DNA of 64,000 nt from Cellulosimicrobium composti (GTDB lineage Bacteria; Actinomycetota; Actinomycetes; Actinomycetales; Cellulomonadaceae). Where the stretch lies: assembly GCF_009711085.1 (NCBI RefSeq), contig NZ_WMKA01000010.1, positions 1 through 64,000 on the forward strand, written 5' to 3'. The notes beneath the pieces were generated by a model that worked only from the letters and a program-made list of their open reading frames with translations, made no database searches and was not told the origin of the DNA. Position numbers and translations under genes: made by a program. Below, in pieces: positions 43,773-52,429 of this stretch (position 1 is the first letter of the stretch; the number at the start of each line of letters is the position of its first letter).

Positions 43773-44168
43773 ATGACGACGACCACCAGGACCGCCGCCG
43801 TCCGCGAGCGCGCGGAGGGCCCCCCGCCGCGCCGCGGACCCTACGTGTGCGGCCTCGACGCCGCGATGGACGTGGTCAGCGGCAAGTGGAAGTCGCTCGT
43901 CCTGTGGGAGCTCGCCGCGCACGGCGTGCGGCGGTACGCCGAGCTCAAGCGCGGCCTGCCCGGGGTGAGCGACAAGGTGCTCGCCCAGCAGCTCCGCGAG
44001 ATGGAGGCGGACGGCCTGCTCGTGCGCGAGGTCTTCCCCGAGGTGCCGCCGCACGTCGAGTACTCGCTCACCGAGCACGGCAGGGCGCTCAACACGGCGC
44101 TGGAGTCCCTGGGCGCGTGGGGCAGCGAGCGCATCGCGCGGCTCGGTGCCGCGGTGGTCGAGCCGTGA
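43773..44168 (+). CDS. HxlR-family transcriptional regulator
   Basis: This 131-residue winged-helix protein has the HxlR signature CGLDAAMDVVSGKWKSLVLWEL, the recognition segment YAELKRGLPGVSDKVLAQQLREME and VEYSLTEHGRAL. The N-terminal Cys is the position that senses electrophiles or oxidants in HypR/YodB relatives. It is divergent from the two reductase genes and would switch them in response to reactive carbonyls or quinones; this is inference from the family. Confidence 0.9.
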   Translation: MTTTTRTAAVRERAEGPPPRRGPYVCGLDAAMDVVSGKWKSLVLWELAAHGVRRYAELKRGLPGVSDKVLAQQLREMEADGLLVREVFPEVPPHVEYSLTEHGRALNTALESLGAWGSERIARLGAAVVEP

Positions 44169-44208
44169 CGCGGCGCCTGGCGGCTCCGCCCGCCCCCGCC
44201 CGTGCGGC

Positions 44209-45528
44209 CTACGGCTCGGGGTGCAGCGCGTCGTAGCGCCAGAACCGGCGGTGCGCGCGCACCACGAGCCACAGCACGACGACGCACGCGACGCCCCCGG
44301 CGACGGCGGCCCACGCCTCCCCCACCCAGGTGGCCTGCGCGCCGAGCACGAGCTCGCCGAGGCGGGGACCCCCCGCGACGACGACGATGAACACGCCCTG
44401 CAGGCGGCCGCGCATGTCGTCGGGCGTCGCGGTCTGCAGGATGGTCTGGCGGAACACGGCGCTCACGGCGTCGGACGCGCCGGCGAGCGCGAGCGCGACG
44501 CTCGCCGCGACGAGCCCGCCCACGAGGACCGTCGTCGGGGTGGTGGGGCCCACGCCGACGAGCACGAGCCCGAACAGCACGATCGACAGGCCGTAGGCCG
44601 TGATCGCCCACACGATGACGCGCCCCTGCCACCGCACGCGCGAGAGCCCGCCCGAGAACACGCCCGCGAGCACGGCGCCCACGGCGAACGCCGCGGTGAG
44701 CACGCCGGTCGTCGCCTCCCCGCCCCCGAGGAACACGACGCCCGCCGCGGGCAGGAGCACGCGCGGCGACGCGAGCACCATCGCGGCGAGGTCGACGAGG
44801 AACGTCGTGCGGACGTTGGGCTGGGTCGCGAGGTAGCGCAGGCCGTCGACGACGGACCGCCACCCCACGACGCGGCGCCGGCGGGCCGCGGGGGCGGGCT
44901 CCGGCGCGTCGTCGGCGGACAGCGGCGGGATGTCCGGCAGGCGCCACACCGCCCACAGCGCGGCGGTGAAGAGCACGGCGTCGATCGTGTACGCGACCTG
45001 GTAGCCCCACAGCGCGACGAGGAACGCGCCGCCCAGCGGGCCCACGGTGAGCGCGACGTTCCACGCGATCGTCTGCAGCGCGTTCGCCGCGGGCAGGAGC
45101 CGCGGCTCGACGAGGCGCGGGATGATCGCCGACCTCGCCGGGTTGTTGATGGCGAACGCCGCGGACTGCGCGGCGACCAGCGCGTAGAGCACGCCGACGG
45201 AGTCGAGGTGCAGCCACGCCTGGAGGGCGATGAGTGCCGTGACCACCCACAGGGCGGTCGACGCCGCGAGCGCGACCTTGCGGCGGTCGTAGGCGTCGAC
45301 GAGCGCCCCGCCGTAGAGGCCGAGCACGACGAGCGGCACGAGCGCGCAGATCCCGAGCACGCCGACGGCGAGCGACGAGCCGGTGAGCGCGTAGACCTGC
45401 AGCCCGACGGCGACGACCGTGAGCTGCGAGCCGAGGTTGGAGATCCCGAGCCCCCACCACAGGCGGCGGAACGGCGGGGAGATGCGCAGCGGGGTCGTGT
45501 CGGCGAGAAGACCGTTGACTCGAGCCAC
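44209..45528 (-). CDS. MFS transporter, enterobactin-exporter-like
   Basis: This 439-residue, twelve-helix transporter begins at GTG 45528, in frame with PFRRLWWGLGISNLGSQLTV. Motifs such as GLYGGALVDAYDRRKVAL and FAINNPARSAIIPRLV are those of the EntS/MFS_3 group. It lies 16 bp downstream of a sugar-phosphate isomerase gene on the same strand, so they may form an operon. The substrate is unknown; siderophore export is only one option, as no siderophore genes are in the window. Confidence 0.85.
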   Translation of the reverse strand: MARVNGLLADTTPLRISPPFRRLWWGLGISNLGSQLTVVAVGLQVYALTGSSLAVGVLGICALVPLVVLGLYGGALVDAYDRRKVALAASTALWVVTALIALQAWLHLDSVGVLYALVAAQSAAFAINNPARSAIIPRLVEPRLLPAANALQTIAWNVALTVGPLGGAFLVALWGYQVAYTIDAVLFTAALWAVWRLPDIPPLSADDAPEPAPAARRRRVVGWRSVVDGLRYLATQPNVRTTFLVDLAAMVLASPRVLLPAAGVVFLGGGEATTGVLTAAFAVGAVLAGVFSGGLSRVRWQGRVIVWAITAYGLSIVLFGLVLVGVGPTTPTTVLVGGLVAASVALALAGASDAVSAVFRQTILQTATPDDMRGRLQGVFIVVVAGGPRLGELVLGAQATWVGEAWAAVAGGVACVVVLWLVVRAHRRFWRYDALHPEP

Positions 45529-45544
45529 GACCGCCGAGCCTACG

Positions 45545-46513
45545 TCAGCCGGCGGGTGGGCCCGTCCTCGTGGAGCCGGGCTCGTCCGCGTCCGCGAGGG
45601 CGCTGTCGCGCGCCTCCGCCTCGCCCCACGCGTCGACGTGGCGGTGCGGAGGTCCGGGCGGCGGCGAGTACCCGGGGTGCGGCCCGGGCGTGAGGTAGGT
45701 GCGCGCGAAGAACAGCGAGGCGGCGAGGTCCTCACGCCGCTCGGCCGCGGTGCGGGCGCGCCGCGTCGAGATCTCGACGACGACGTCCCCCTCCCAGCCG
45801 CGGCGCACGAGTTCGGCGAGGACGAGGTCGCACGGCTGGTCGCCGCGCCCGGGGACGAGGTGCTCGTCCGTGATGGACGACGACCCGTCCGCGAGGTGCA
45901 CGTGCGCGAGGCGGCCGTCGAACACGTCGAGCAGCGCGAGCGCGTCCTGCTGCGCGACGGCGGCGTGCGACAGGTCGAGCGTGACGTGCTCGTAGCCGTG
46001 CTCGGACGGGTCCCAGCCGGGCAGGTACGCCTGCATCTCGCGCTTGCGGCTCCGCCACGGGTACATGTTCTCGACGGCGATGGTCACGCCCTCGGTCTCG
46101 TCGAGCTCGCCGACGAGGTCCTCGAACTCGCGCGCGTAGCGGTACTGCCACCGGAAGGGCGGGTGCACGACGACCGTGCTCGCCCCGACCTCCTGCGCGA
46201 GCTCGACGGAGCGTCGCAGCTTGGGCCCGGGCGAGCGGCCCCACACGCGCTGGCTCACGAGCAGCGTGGGCGCGTGGATGCTGCGGACCGGGACGTCGTG
46301 CTCGGCGGAGAGCCGGCGCAGCGCCGCGGCGTCCTGCGTCGTCTCGTCGGACCACACCATGACCTCGACGCCGTCGTACCCGAGGTCGGCCGCCGCCTCG
46401 AACGCGTACGGGGCCTTGCGCGGGTAGACGCTCGCCGTGGAGAGCGTGACGTGGATGCGCGGCGGCTCCCCCGGTGCCGGGGAGGCCACGCGCGGCGTCG
46501 TCGCGTCTGACAT
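45545..46513 (-). CDS. Xylose-isomerase-like TIM-barrel (AP endonuclease 2 family)
   Basis: This 322-residue protein shows the AP_endonuc_2/xylose-isomerase-like barrel: YDGVEVMVW, VVVHPPFRWQY, VENMYPWR, VTLDLSHAAV, HVHLADGS and VVVEIST, the metal-ligand Glu, Asp and His positions of the fold. It may be a sugar-phosphate or inositol-catabolism isomerase; it is not the DNA-repair enzyme by any specific motif. TAGGGT seven bases before ATG 46513 marks a leaderless promoter divergent from ppsR. Confidence 0.8.
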   Translation of the reverse strand: MSDATTPRVASPAPGEPPRIHVTLSTASVYPRKAPYAFEAAADLGYDGVEVMVWSDETTQDAAALRRLSAEHDVPVRSIHAPTLLVSQRVWGRSPGPKLRRSVELAQEVGASTVVVHPPFRWQYRYAREFEDLVGELDETEGVTIAVENMYPWRSRKREMQAYLPGWDPSEHGYEHVTLDLSHAAVAQQDALALLDVFDGRLAHVHLADGSSSITDEHLVPGRGDQPCDLVLAELVRRGWEGDVVVEISTRRARTAAERREDLAASLFFARTYLTPGPHPGYSPPPGPPHRHVDAWGEAEARDSALADADEPGSTRTGPPAG

Positions 46514-46600
46514 GCCGGTCACCCTAGACCCGTCGGCTGTGGCCCACACCCAGCGGGCGTTCGGCTGGGGGGAACCGGCCGGGCGCCCTAGCCTGGGGCC

Positions 46601-47506
46601 ATGGCGGCGACGGCGCGCGTCATCGACATCCACGTGGTCGCGGACTCGACGGGAGACACCGGGACCCGCGTCGCGCGTGCCACGCAGGCCCAGTTCCCCG
46701 GCCACGACGTCCGGGTCGTCCGGCACCCTCGCCTGCACACGCCGCAGGGCGTGGACGACGTCGTCGCGCAGCTCCGTACCGACCCGGCGGCGGCCGTGGT
46801 GTTCTGCACGGTCGTGGACGACGCGCTGCGCTCGCGCGTGCTCGACGCGTGCGCGGCGCTCGACGTCCCGTGCGCCGACCTCCTCGCCCCCGCGATCGAC
46901 GCGTTCACGGCGCGCACGGGCGCGCAGCCGGCACGCGTCGTGCAGCCGGTCGGCCTCGCGGCGGACTACTTCGACCGGATCCACGCGATGGAGTTCGCCG
47001 TCGCGAACGACGACGGCCACCTCACCGACGGGCTCGACGAGGCGCAGGTCGTGCTCGTCGGGGCGTCGCGCACGGGCAAGACGCCGCTGTCCATGTACCT
47101 CGGGTACCTCGGCTACCCGACCGCGAACATCCCGCTCGTCCCCGGGGTGGCGCCGCCGCGCGAGCTGTTCGAGGTGGAGCGCTGGAAGGTCGTGGGCCTG
47201 ACGATCGACCCCGAGCGGCTCCTGGAGATCCGGCGCCGGCGCGTGCACGCGATGGGCGCGGCGGGGCTGTCCGGGTACGCCGACCTCGCGCGCATCCACG
47301 ACGAGCTCGACGAGGTCTCGCGCGTCCAGCGCCGCCTGGGGTGCCCCGTCCTCGACACGACGGCGCTCGCGCTCGAGGAGGCCGCGGGGCGGGTCGTCGA
47401 GCTCGTCGCCGCGCGCCGCCGCGCCCTCGCCCCCGACGCCGACCCCGGCACCACGGACCGCGCGACCGCCGACCCTGCAGCCACCGACCACGAGGAGGAG
47501 CCATGA
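46601..47506 (+). CDS. ppsR: PPDK regulatory protein (bifunctional kinase/phosphorylase)
   Basis: This DUF299-family protein reversibly phosphorylates a Thr of PPDK with ADP as donor, and reactivates the enzyme with phosphate. The 301-residue protein shows HVVADSTGDTGTRVARAT, the P-loop VGASRTGKTPLSMYLGYLGY and GLTIDPERLLEIRRRR, the family signature. The start ATG 46601 lies six bases after TAGCCT. Its stop overlaps the PPDK start (ATGA), the expected partner. Confidence 0.95.
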   Translation: MAATARVIDIHVVADSTGDTGTRVARATQAQFPGHDVRVVRHPRLHTPQGVDDVVAQLRTDPAAAVVFCTVVDDALRSRVLDACAALDVPCADLLAPAIDAFTARTGAQPARVVQPVGLAADYFDRIHAMEFAVANDDGHLTDGLDEAQVVLVGASRTGKTPLSMYLGYLGYPTANIPLVPGVAPPRELFEVERWKVVGLTIDPERLLEIRRRRVHAMGAAGLSGYADLARIHDELDEVSRVQRRLGCPVLDTTALALEEAAGRVVELVAARRRALAPDADPGTTDRATADPAATDHEEEP

Positions 47507-50244
47507 GCGACCGGTACGTCTACGACCTCGCGGAGGGTGGCGCGGACATGCGCGCCCTGCTGGGCGGCAAGGGCGCGGGCGTCGCGGAGATGCGGCGCAT
47601 CGGCGTGCCCGTCCCGGACGGCTTCACCGTGACGACGGCGGCGTGCGTCGCGGCGATGCAGCGCGGCGGGTCGTGGCCCGACGGGCTGTGGGACGAGGTG
47701 CTCGCGCACCTCGACGCGCTGGAGGAGCGCACCGGCCGGCGCCTGGGCGCGCGCGAGCGCCCGCTGCTCGTGTCGGTGCGGTCGGGCGCGGTGGTGTCGA
47801 TGCCCGGGATGATGGACACGATCCTCAACCTCGGGATCTCGGACGAGTCCGTCGAGGGGCTCGCCGCGGAGTCGGGCAACCCGCGCTTCGCGTGGGACTC
47901 GTACCGCCGGTTCGTGCAGATGTACGGCGAGGTCGTCGAGGGCGTGCCCGCGCACGCGTTCGCGGACGAGCTCGACGCGCTCAAGGCGCGCCGCGGCGTC
48001 GCGCAGGACACGGACCTCGACGCGGACGACCTGCGGGGGCTCGTCGCGACGTTCCGCGCGGTCGCGCGGCAGCACACGGGCGAGGACCTGCCGACGGACC
48101 CGCGCGAGCAGCTCCGCCGGTCGGTCGACGCGGTGTTCGCGTCGTGGGGCAACCCGCGCGCGGGGGTGTACCGGAAGGCGAACGGCATCCCCGACGACCT
48201 CGGCACCGCCGTCAACGTCATGCAGATGGTGTTCGGCAACAAGGGCGCGACGTCCGCCACGGGCGTGTGCTTCACGCGGAACCCCGCGACCGGCGCCAAG
48301 GAGCTCTACGGCGAGTTCCTCGTGGACGCGCAGGGCGAGGACGTCGTCGCGGGCATCCGCACGCCCCGGCCGCTGGCCGAGATGGAGACCGTGCTGCCCG
48401 ACGCGTTCCGTGAGCTGCGCGCCACGATGGACCGGCTCGAGCAGCACTACGGCGACATGCAGGACATCGAGTTCACGGTCGACGACGGCGTCCTCTACCT
48501 CCTGCAGACCCGCACCGGGAAGCGCACCGCACAGGCGGCGCTGCGCGTGGCGCGCGAGCTCGTCGACGAGGCCGTGATCGACCGGGAGACCGCGCTGCGG
48601 CGGCTCGACCCCGCCCAGCTCGACCAGCTCCTGCACCCGGCGCTCGACCCCGGCCACGGCGCGACCCCGCTGACGCGCGGGCTCAACGCGTCGCCGGGGG
48701 CCGCCGTCGGGCGCGTCGTGCTCGACGCCGAGACGGCGGCCGAGCGCGGGAAGGCCGGGGAGGCGGTCGTGCTCGTGCGGTGGGAGACGAACCCGGACGA
48801 CATCGCGGGCGTCATCGCCGCGCAGGGCGTGCTCACGGCGCACGGCGGCATGACGTCGCACGCGGCCGTCGTGGCGCGCGGCATGGGCAAGCCGTGCGTC
48901 GCGGGGGCGGGCGCGCTGCGGATCGACGCGGACGCGCGCCGCGTCACGGTCGGCGACCACGTGCTCACCGAGGGCGACACGATCACGCTCGACGGGACGA
49001 CGGGCGACGTCTACCTCGGCGCGCTGCCGCTCGTGCCGCCCCAGGTCACGGACGACTTCCGCGCCGTGCTCGGCTGGGCGGACGACGTGCGCCGCCTCGG
49101 CGTGCGGGCGAACGCGGACACGGGCGAGGACGCCGCGAAGGCGCGCGAGCTCGGCGCGGAGGGCATCGGCCTGTGCCGCACGGAGCACATGTTCATGGCG
49201 CCGGACCGCCTGCCCGTGGTGCGCGAGATGATCCTCGCCGAGACCGACGCCGAGCGCGCCGCCGCGCTCGACCGCCTGCTCCCCATGCAGCAGGCCGACT
49301 TCGAGGAGATCCTCACCGCGATGTCGGGCCTGCCCGTGACGATCCGCCTCCTCGACCCGCCGCTGCACGAGTTCCTGCCCGACCTCGTCGAGCAGTCGCT
49401 CGTGGTCCAGCGGCTCGAGGACGAGGTCGGGGACACGGGTGCCCCGCTGCACGGGACGGACGCCGTCTTCGAGGGCTGGGCCGCCGCGGCCGGCGGGGGC
49501 GAGACGACGGCCCGGCTCGCCGCGGCGCGCCGCCTCCTCGCCCAGGTGCGGCGGCTGAGCGAGATGAACCCCATGCTCGGCACGCGCGGCGTGCGGCTCG
49601 CGCTCCTGCACCCCCCGATCGCGGCGATGCAGGTGCGGGCGGTCGCGCGCGCCGCACTCGCCGTGCGAGCCGCGGGGCACGACCCGCGCGTGGAGATCAT
49701 GGTGCCGCTCGTCGGGTTCGCCGAGGAGCTGCGGCGCATGCGCGAGGTCGTCGACGCGACGATGGCCGAGGAGCTCGCGAGCGCGGACGAGCCGCTGTCG
49801 TACGCGGTGGGGACGATGATCGAGCTGCCGCGCGCGGCGCTCGTCGCGGACCGGGTCGCGGAGCACGCGGAGTTCTTCTCGTTCGGCACCAACGACCTCA
49901 CGCAGACGACGCTCGGCATCTCGCGCGACGACGCGGAGGGGTCGTTCCTCACCGCCTACCTGGAGTCCGGGGTCGTGGACGCGAACCCGTTCGCGACGGT
50001 CGACCGCGACGGGGTCGGCGAGCTCGTGCAGATCGGGCTGGAGCGCGGGCGTCGCGCCCGCCCGGGGCTCCACGCCGGGGTCTGCGGCGAGCACGGCGGC
50101 GACCCGGCGTCCGTCGCGCTGTTCGACGAGATCGGCCTCGACTACGTGTCGTGCTCGCCGTACCGCGTGCCGATCGCGCGGCTCGCGGCGGCGCGCTCGA
50201 CGCTCGACCGCCGGGACGGCGTCCGGGTCGCGCGCGACGTGTGA
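47503..50244 (+). CDS. ppdK: Pyruvate, phosphate dikinase
   Basis: PPDK interconverts pyruvate, ATP and Pi with PEP, AMP and PPi. The 913-residue protein has the ATP-grasp part (LGGKGAGVAEM, GMMDTILNLG), the swivelling His domain with HGGMTSHAAVVARGMGKP (phospho-His453, regulatory Thr two residues before), and the PEP-binding barrel (GIGLCRTEHMF, FFSFGTNDLTQTT, VCGEHGGDP). The ATG follows GAGGAGGAG and overlaps ppsR. Lying just upstream of the PTS genes, it could supply PEP for sugar uptake or work glycolytically. Confidence 0.96.
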   Translation: MSDRYVYDLAEGGADMRALLGGKGAGVAEMRRIGVPVPDGFTVTTAACVAAMQRGGSWPDGLWDEVLAHLDALEERTGRRLGARERPLLVSVRSGAVVSMPGMMDTILNLGISDESVEGLAAESGNPRFAWDSYRRFVQMYGEVVEGVPAHAFADELDALKARRGVAQDTDLDADDLRGLVATFRAVARQHTGEDLPTDPREQLRRSVDAVFASWGNPRAGVYRKANGIPDDLGTAVNVMQMVFGNKGATSATGVCFTRNPATGAKELYGEFLVDAQGEDVVAGIRTPRPLAEMETVLPDAFRELRATMDRLEQHYGDMQDIEFTVDDGVLYLLQTRTGKRTAQAALRVARELVDEAVIDRETALRRLDPAQLDQLLHPALDPGHGATPLTRGLNASPGAAVGRVVLDAETAAERGKAGEAVVLVRWETNPDDIAGVIAAQGVLTAHGGMTSHAAVVARGMGKPCVAGAGALRIDADARRVTVGDHVLTEGDTITLDGTTGDVYLGALPLVPPQVTDDFRAVLGWADDVRRLGVRANADTGEDAAKARELGAEGIGLCRTEHMFMAPDRLPVVREMILAETDAERAAALDRLLPMQQADFEEILTAMSGLPVTIRLLDPPLHEFLPDLVEQSLVVQRLEDEVGDTGAPLHGTDAVFEGWAAAAGGGETTARLAAARRLLAQVRRLSEMNPMLGTRGVRLALLHPPIAAMQVRAVARAALAVRAAGHDPRVEIMVPLVGFAEELRRMREVVDATMAEELASADEPLSYAVGTMIELPRAALVADRVAEHAEFFSFGTNDLTQTTLGISRDDAEGSFLTAYLESGVVDANPFATVDRDGVGELVQIGLERGRRARPGLHAGVCGEHGGDPASVALFDEIGLDYVSCSPYRVPIARLAAARSTLDRRDGVRVARDV

Positions 50245-50304
50245 GGTCCCGGGAGGTCCGGGCCCTGCGACCCTCCCCTTCCGGCGCTCGATCCCCTAGG
50301 ATGC

Positions 50305-50320
50305 ACTGGTCCAGACCACT
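50305..50320 (+). promoter_or_regulatory. DasR-type operator upstream of ptsH
   Basis: ACTGGTCCAGACCACT differs at one position from the Streptomyces DasR consensus ACTGGTCTAGACCACT. It begins 3 bp after a -10-like TAGGAT (50297-50302), so bound repressor would cover the transcription start. Confidence 0.85.
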
Positions 50321-50340
50321 TGTCTGCCCAAGGAGCACCC

Positions 50341-50610
50341 ATGGACCGTGCCGTCGTCGTCGCGATCACCGAAGGTCTTCACGCCCGACCCGCCGCCCTC
50401 TTCGTCAAGGCGGCCGCCGCCCAGCCGGCGCCCGTGCGCATCGCCAAGCCCGGGGCGGAGCCCGTCGAGGCGGCCAGCATCCTCGGCGTCATGACGCTGG
50501 GCGTGAGCGCCGGGGACGAGGTCGTGCTCTCGACCGAGTCCGACGGCGACGACGCGAGCGCGTCGATCGACGCGCTCGCGACCTTCCTGGAGCAGACCGA
50601 GGTCGCCTGA
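50341..50610 (+). CDS. ptsH: Phosphocarrier protein HPr
   Basis: HPr passes phosphate from Enzyme I to the IIA proteins. The 89-residue protein has the active His14 in ITEGLHARPAALFVK and Ser46 in EAASILGVMTLG, at the usual position for regulatory phosphorylation; no HPr kinase is expected in actinobacteria, so that Ser may be silent. The ATG follows AAGGAG. A DasR-type operator precedes it, tying expression to amino-sugar supply. Confidence 0.95.
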   Translation: MDRAVVVAITEGLHARPAALFVKAAAAQPAPVRIAKPGAEPVEAASILGVMTLGVSAGDEVVLSTESDGDDASASIDALATFLEQTEVA

Positions 50611-50695
50611 CGGCGACGCCCGCCCCACGGCGTGCGCACGGCGCTGCCGGTGCGCACGGCGCGGGGCGGGCACCCCGGTCCGGCGTCGACGGTCG

Positions 50696-52429
50696 TCAGA
50701 GGCCGAGCTCGTCCAGGACGGGGAGCCGCGCGCGCACCGCCGCGCGCGCGGCGTCGGGCGTGGGCTGCTGGAGCGCGAGGAACGCGAGCTCCTCGCACTC
50801 CTGCGACGTCGTCGCCGCGAGCACCGCCGCGACGTCCGCGAGCGCGCGCGGCGTCATCGACAGCGACCTCACGCCCAGCCCCACGAGCACCGGCGCGAGG
50901 ACCGGGTCCGCCGCGGCCTCGCCGCACACGCCGAGCGGGCGACCGTTGAGCGCCGCCCCGGACCCGGTGGCCCCGACGAGCGCGAGCACCGTCGGCTGCC
51001 ACGCCGTCGAGAGCCGCGCGAGGTCGGAGACCTCGCGGTCCGCGGCCATCGTGTACTGCGTGAGGTCGTTCGTGCCGATGCTCGCGAACGCCGCCCTGGC
51101 GAGCACCCACCGCGCGCCGAGCGCCGCCGCGGGCACCTCGACCATGACGCCCGCCGTGGCGAGGCCGTGGTCCGCGCACAGCGCGACGAACGCCTCCGCC
51201 TCGTCCGGCGTCGCGATCATGGGCGCCATGACCCAGACGTCGGCCGCCTCGGCCTCGGCGGCGCGCGCGATCGCGGTGAGCTGCCGGTCGAGCACCTCGG
51301 GGTGCCGGCGCGCCGTTCGCAGGCCCCGCACGCCGAGCGCCGGGTTCGGCTCGGCGTCCGGCGTGACGAACGGGAGCGGCTTGTCCGCGCCCGCGTCGAG
51401 CGTGCGGACCACGACCTTGCGGCCGGGGAACGCGGCGAGCACGCCGCGGTAGGCCGCGACCTGCTCGTCGACGGTCGGCTCGACGGTCCGGCCGAGGAAG
51501 CACACCTCGGTCCGGAACAGGCCCACCCCTTCGGCGCCGGCGGCCGCGGCGTCGCGCGCGTCCTGCCCGGACGCCACGTTCGCGAGCAGCTCGACGCGGC
51601 GGCCGTCCGCCGTGCGCCCCTCGCCGTCGAACCGGCGCCGCTCCGCCCGGGCGCCGCGGGCCGCGCGGGCGGCGGCCACGTCCGCGGGCGACGGGTCGCG
51701 CTCGACCGTGCCGCGACCGCCGTCCACGAGGACGGTCTCGCCGTCGCGCAGCGCGAGCGCGCCCTCGACCGCGACGACCGCCGGGATGCCGACGGCGCGC
51801 GCCAGGATCGCGGTGTGCGACGTCGGGCCGCCGCCCCGCGTGACGACGGCGAGCACGTGCGCGGGGTCGAGCTGCGCGGTGTCCGCGGGCGCGAGGTCGT
51901 CCGCGACGAGGACGAACCCGTGCCCGGGGTCGGGCACCCCGGGAGCGGGCAGGCCGAGCAGCGTCGCGACGATGCGGTCGCGCACGTCGCGCACGTCGCG
52001 CGCACGCTCGGCCATGAGCCCGCCCAGCGCCTCCAGCCGGCCCACCACGACGCCCGCCGCGTCCCACACGGCGCGCGCGGGCGTGGACCGCTGCGCGCGC
52101 ACGCGCCCGACGGCGTCGCGCGCCAGGGCGGGGTCCGCCGCCATCGCGGCCGTCACCCCGAGCACCTCCGCCGCGGTCCCCTCGGCGCGCGCGGCGCGCG
52201 CGGTGAGGTCCTCCTGGACGGTCGTGACCGCGGCGAGCACCTGCGCCACCGCGAGGTCGACGTCGGCGTCCGAGGCGTCGGCGGCGAGCGGTGCCGGGTC
52301 GGGCTCGGGCACCGGGTCGGGCATCCGCACGACGGCGCCCGCGCCCCGCCCGGGGCTGGCCGGCACGCCGGTCAGCCCCGGGTCGGAGACCCGCGCGGGT
52401 GCGCGCGTCGCGCCGTCGGCGACGGTCAC
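50696..52429 (-). CDS. ptsI: PTS Enzyme I
   Basis: Enzyme I autophosphorylates from PEP and charges HPr. The 577-residue protein has the phosphohistidine segment GGGPTSHTAILARAVGIP (His205), the PEP barrel GVGLFRTEVCFLG, FASIGTNDLTQYTMAADR and the catalytic Cys in GVCGEAAADP. The GTG at 52429 overlaps the IIC stop by 4 bp. It is transcribed away from ptsH in this locus, in one unit with the permease. An N-terminal extension rich in Ala/Pro is not part of the core. Confidence 0.94.
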   Translation of the reverse strand: MTVADGATRAPARVSDPGLTGVPASPGRGAGAVVRMPDPVPEPDPAPLAADASDADVDLAVAQVLAAVTTVQEDLTARAARAEGTAAEVLGVTAAMAADPALARDAVGRVRAQRSTPARAVWDAAGVVVGRLEALGGLMAERARDVRDVRDRIVATLLGLPAPGVPDPGHGFVLVADDLAPADTAQLDPAHVLAVVTRGGGPTSHTAILARAVGIPAVVAVEGALALRDGETVLVDGGRGTVERDPSPADVAAARAARGARAERRRFDGEGRTADGRRVELLANVASGQDARDAAAAGAEGVGLFRTEVCFLGRTVEPTVDEQVAAYRGVLAAFPGRKVVVRTLDAGADKPLPFVTPDAEPNPALGVRGLRTARRHPEVLDRQLTAIARAAEAEAADVWVMAPMIATPDEAEAFVALCADHGLATAGVMVEVPAAALGARWVLARAAFASIGTNDLTQYTMAADREVSDLARLSTAWQPTVLALVGATGSGAALNGRPLGVCGEAAADPVLAPVLVGLGVRSLSMTPRALADVAAVLAATTSQECEELAFLALQQPTPDAARAAVRARLPVLDELGL

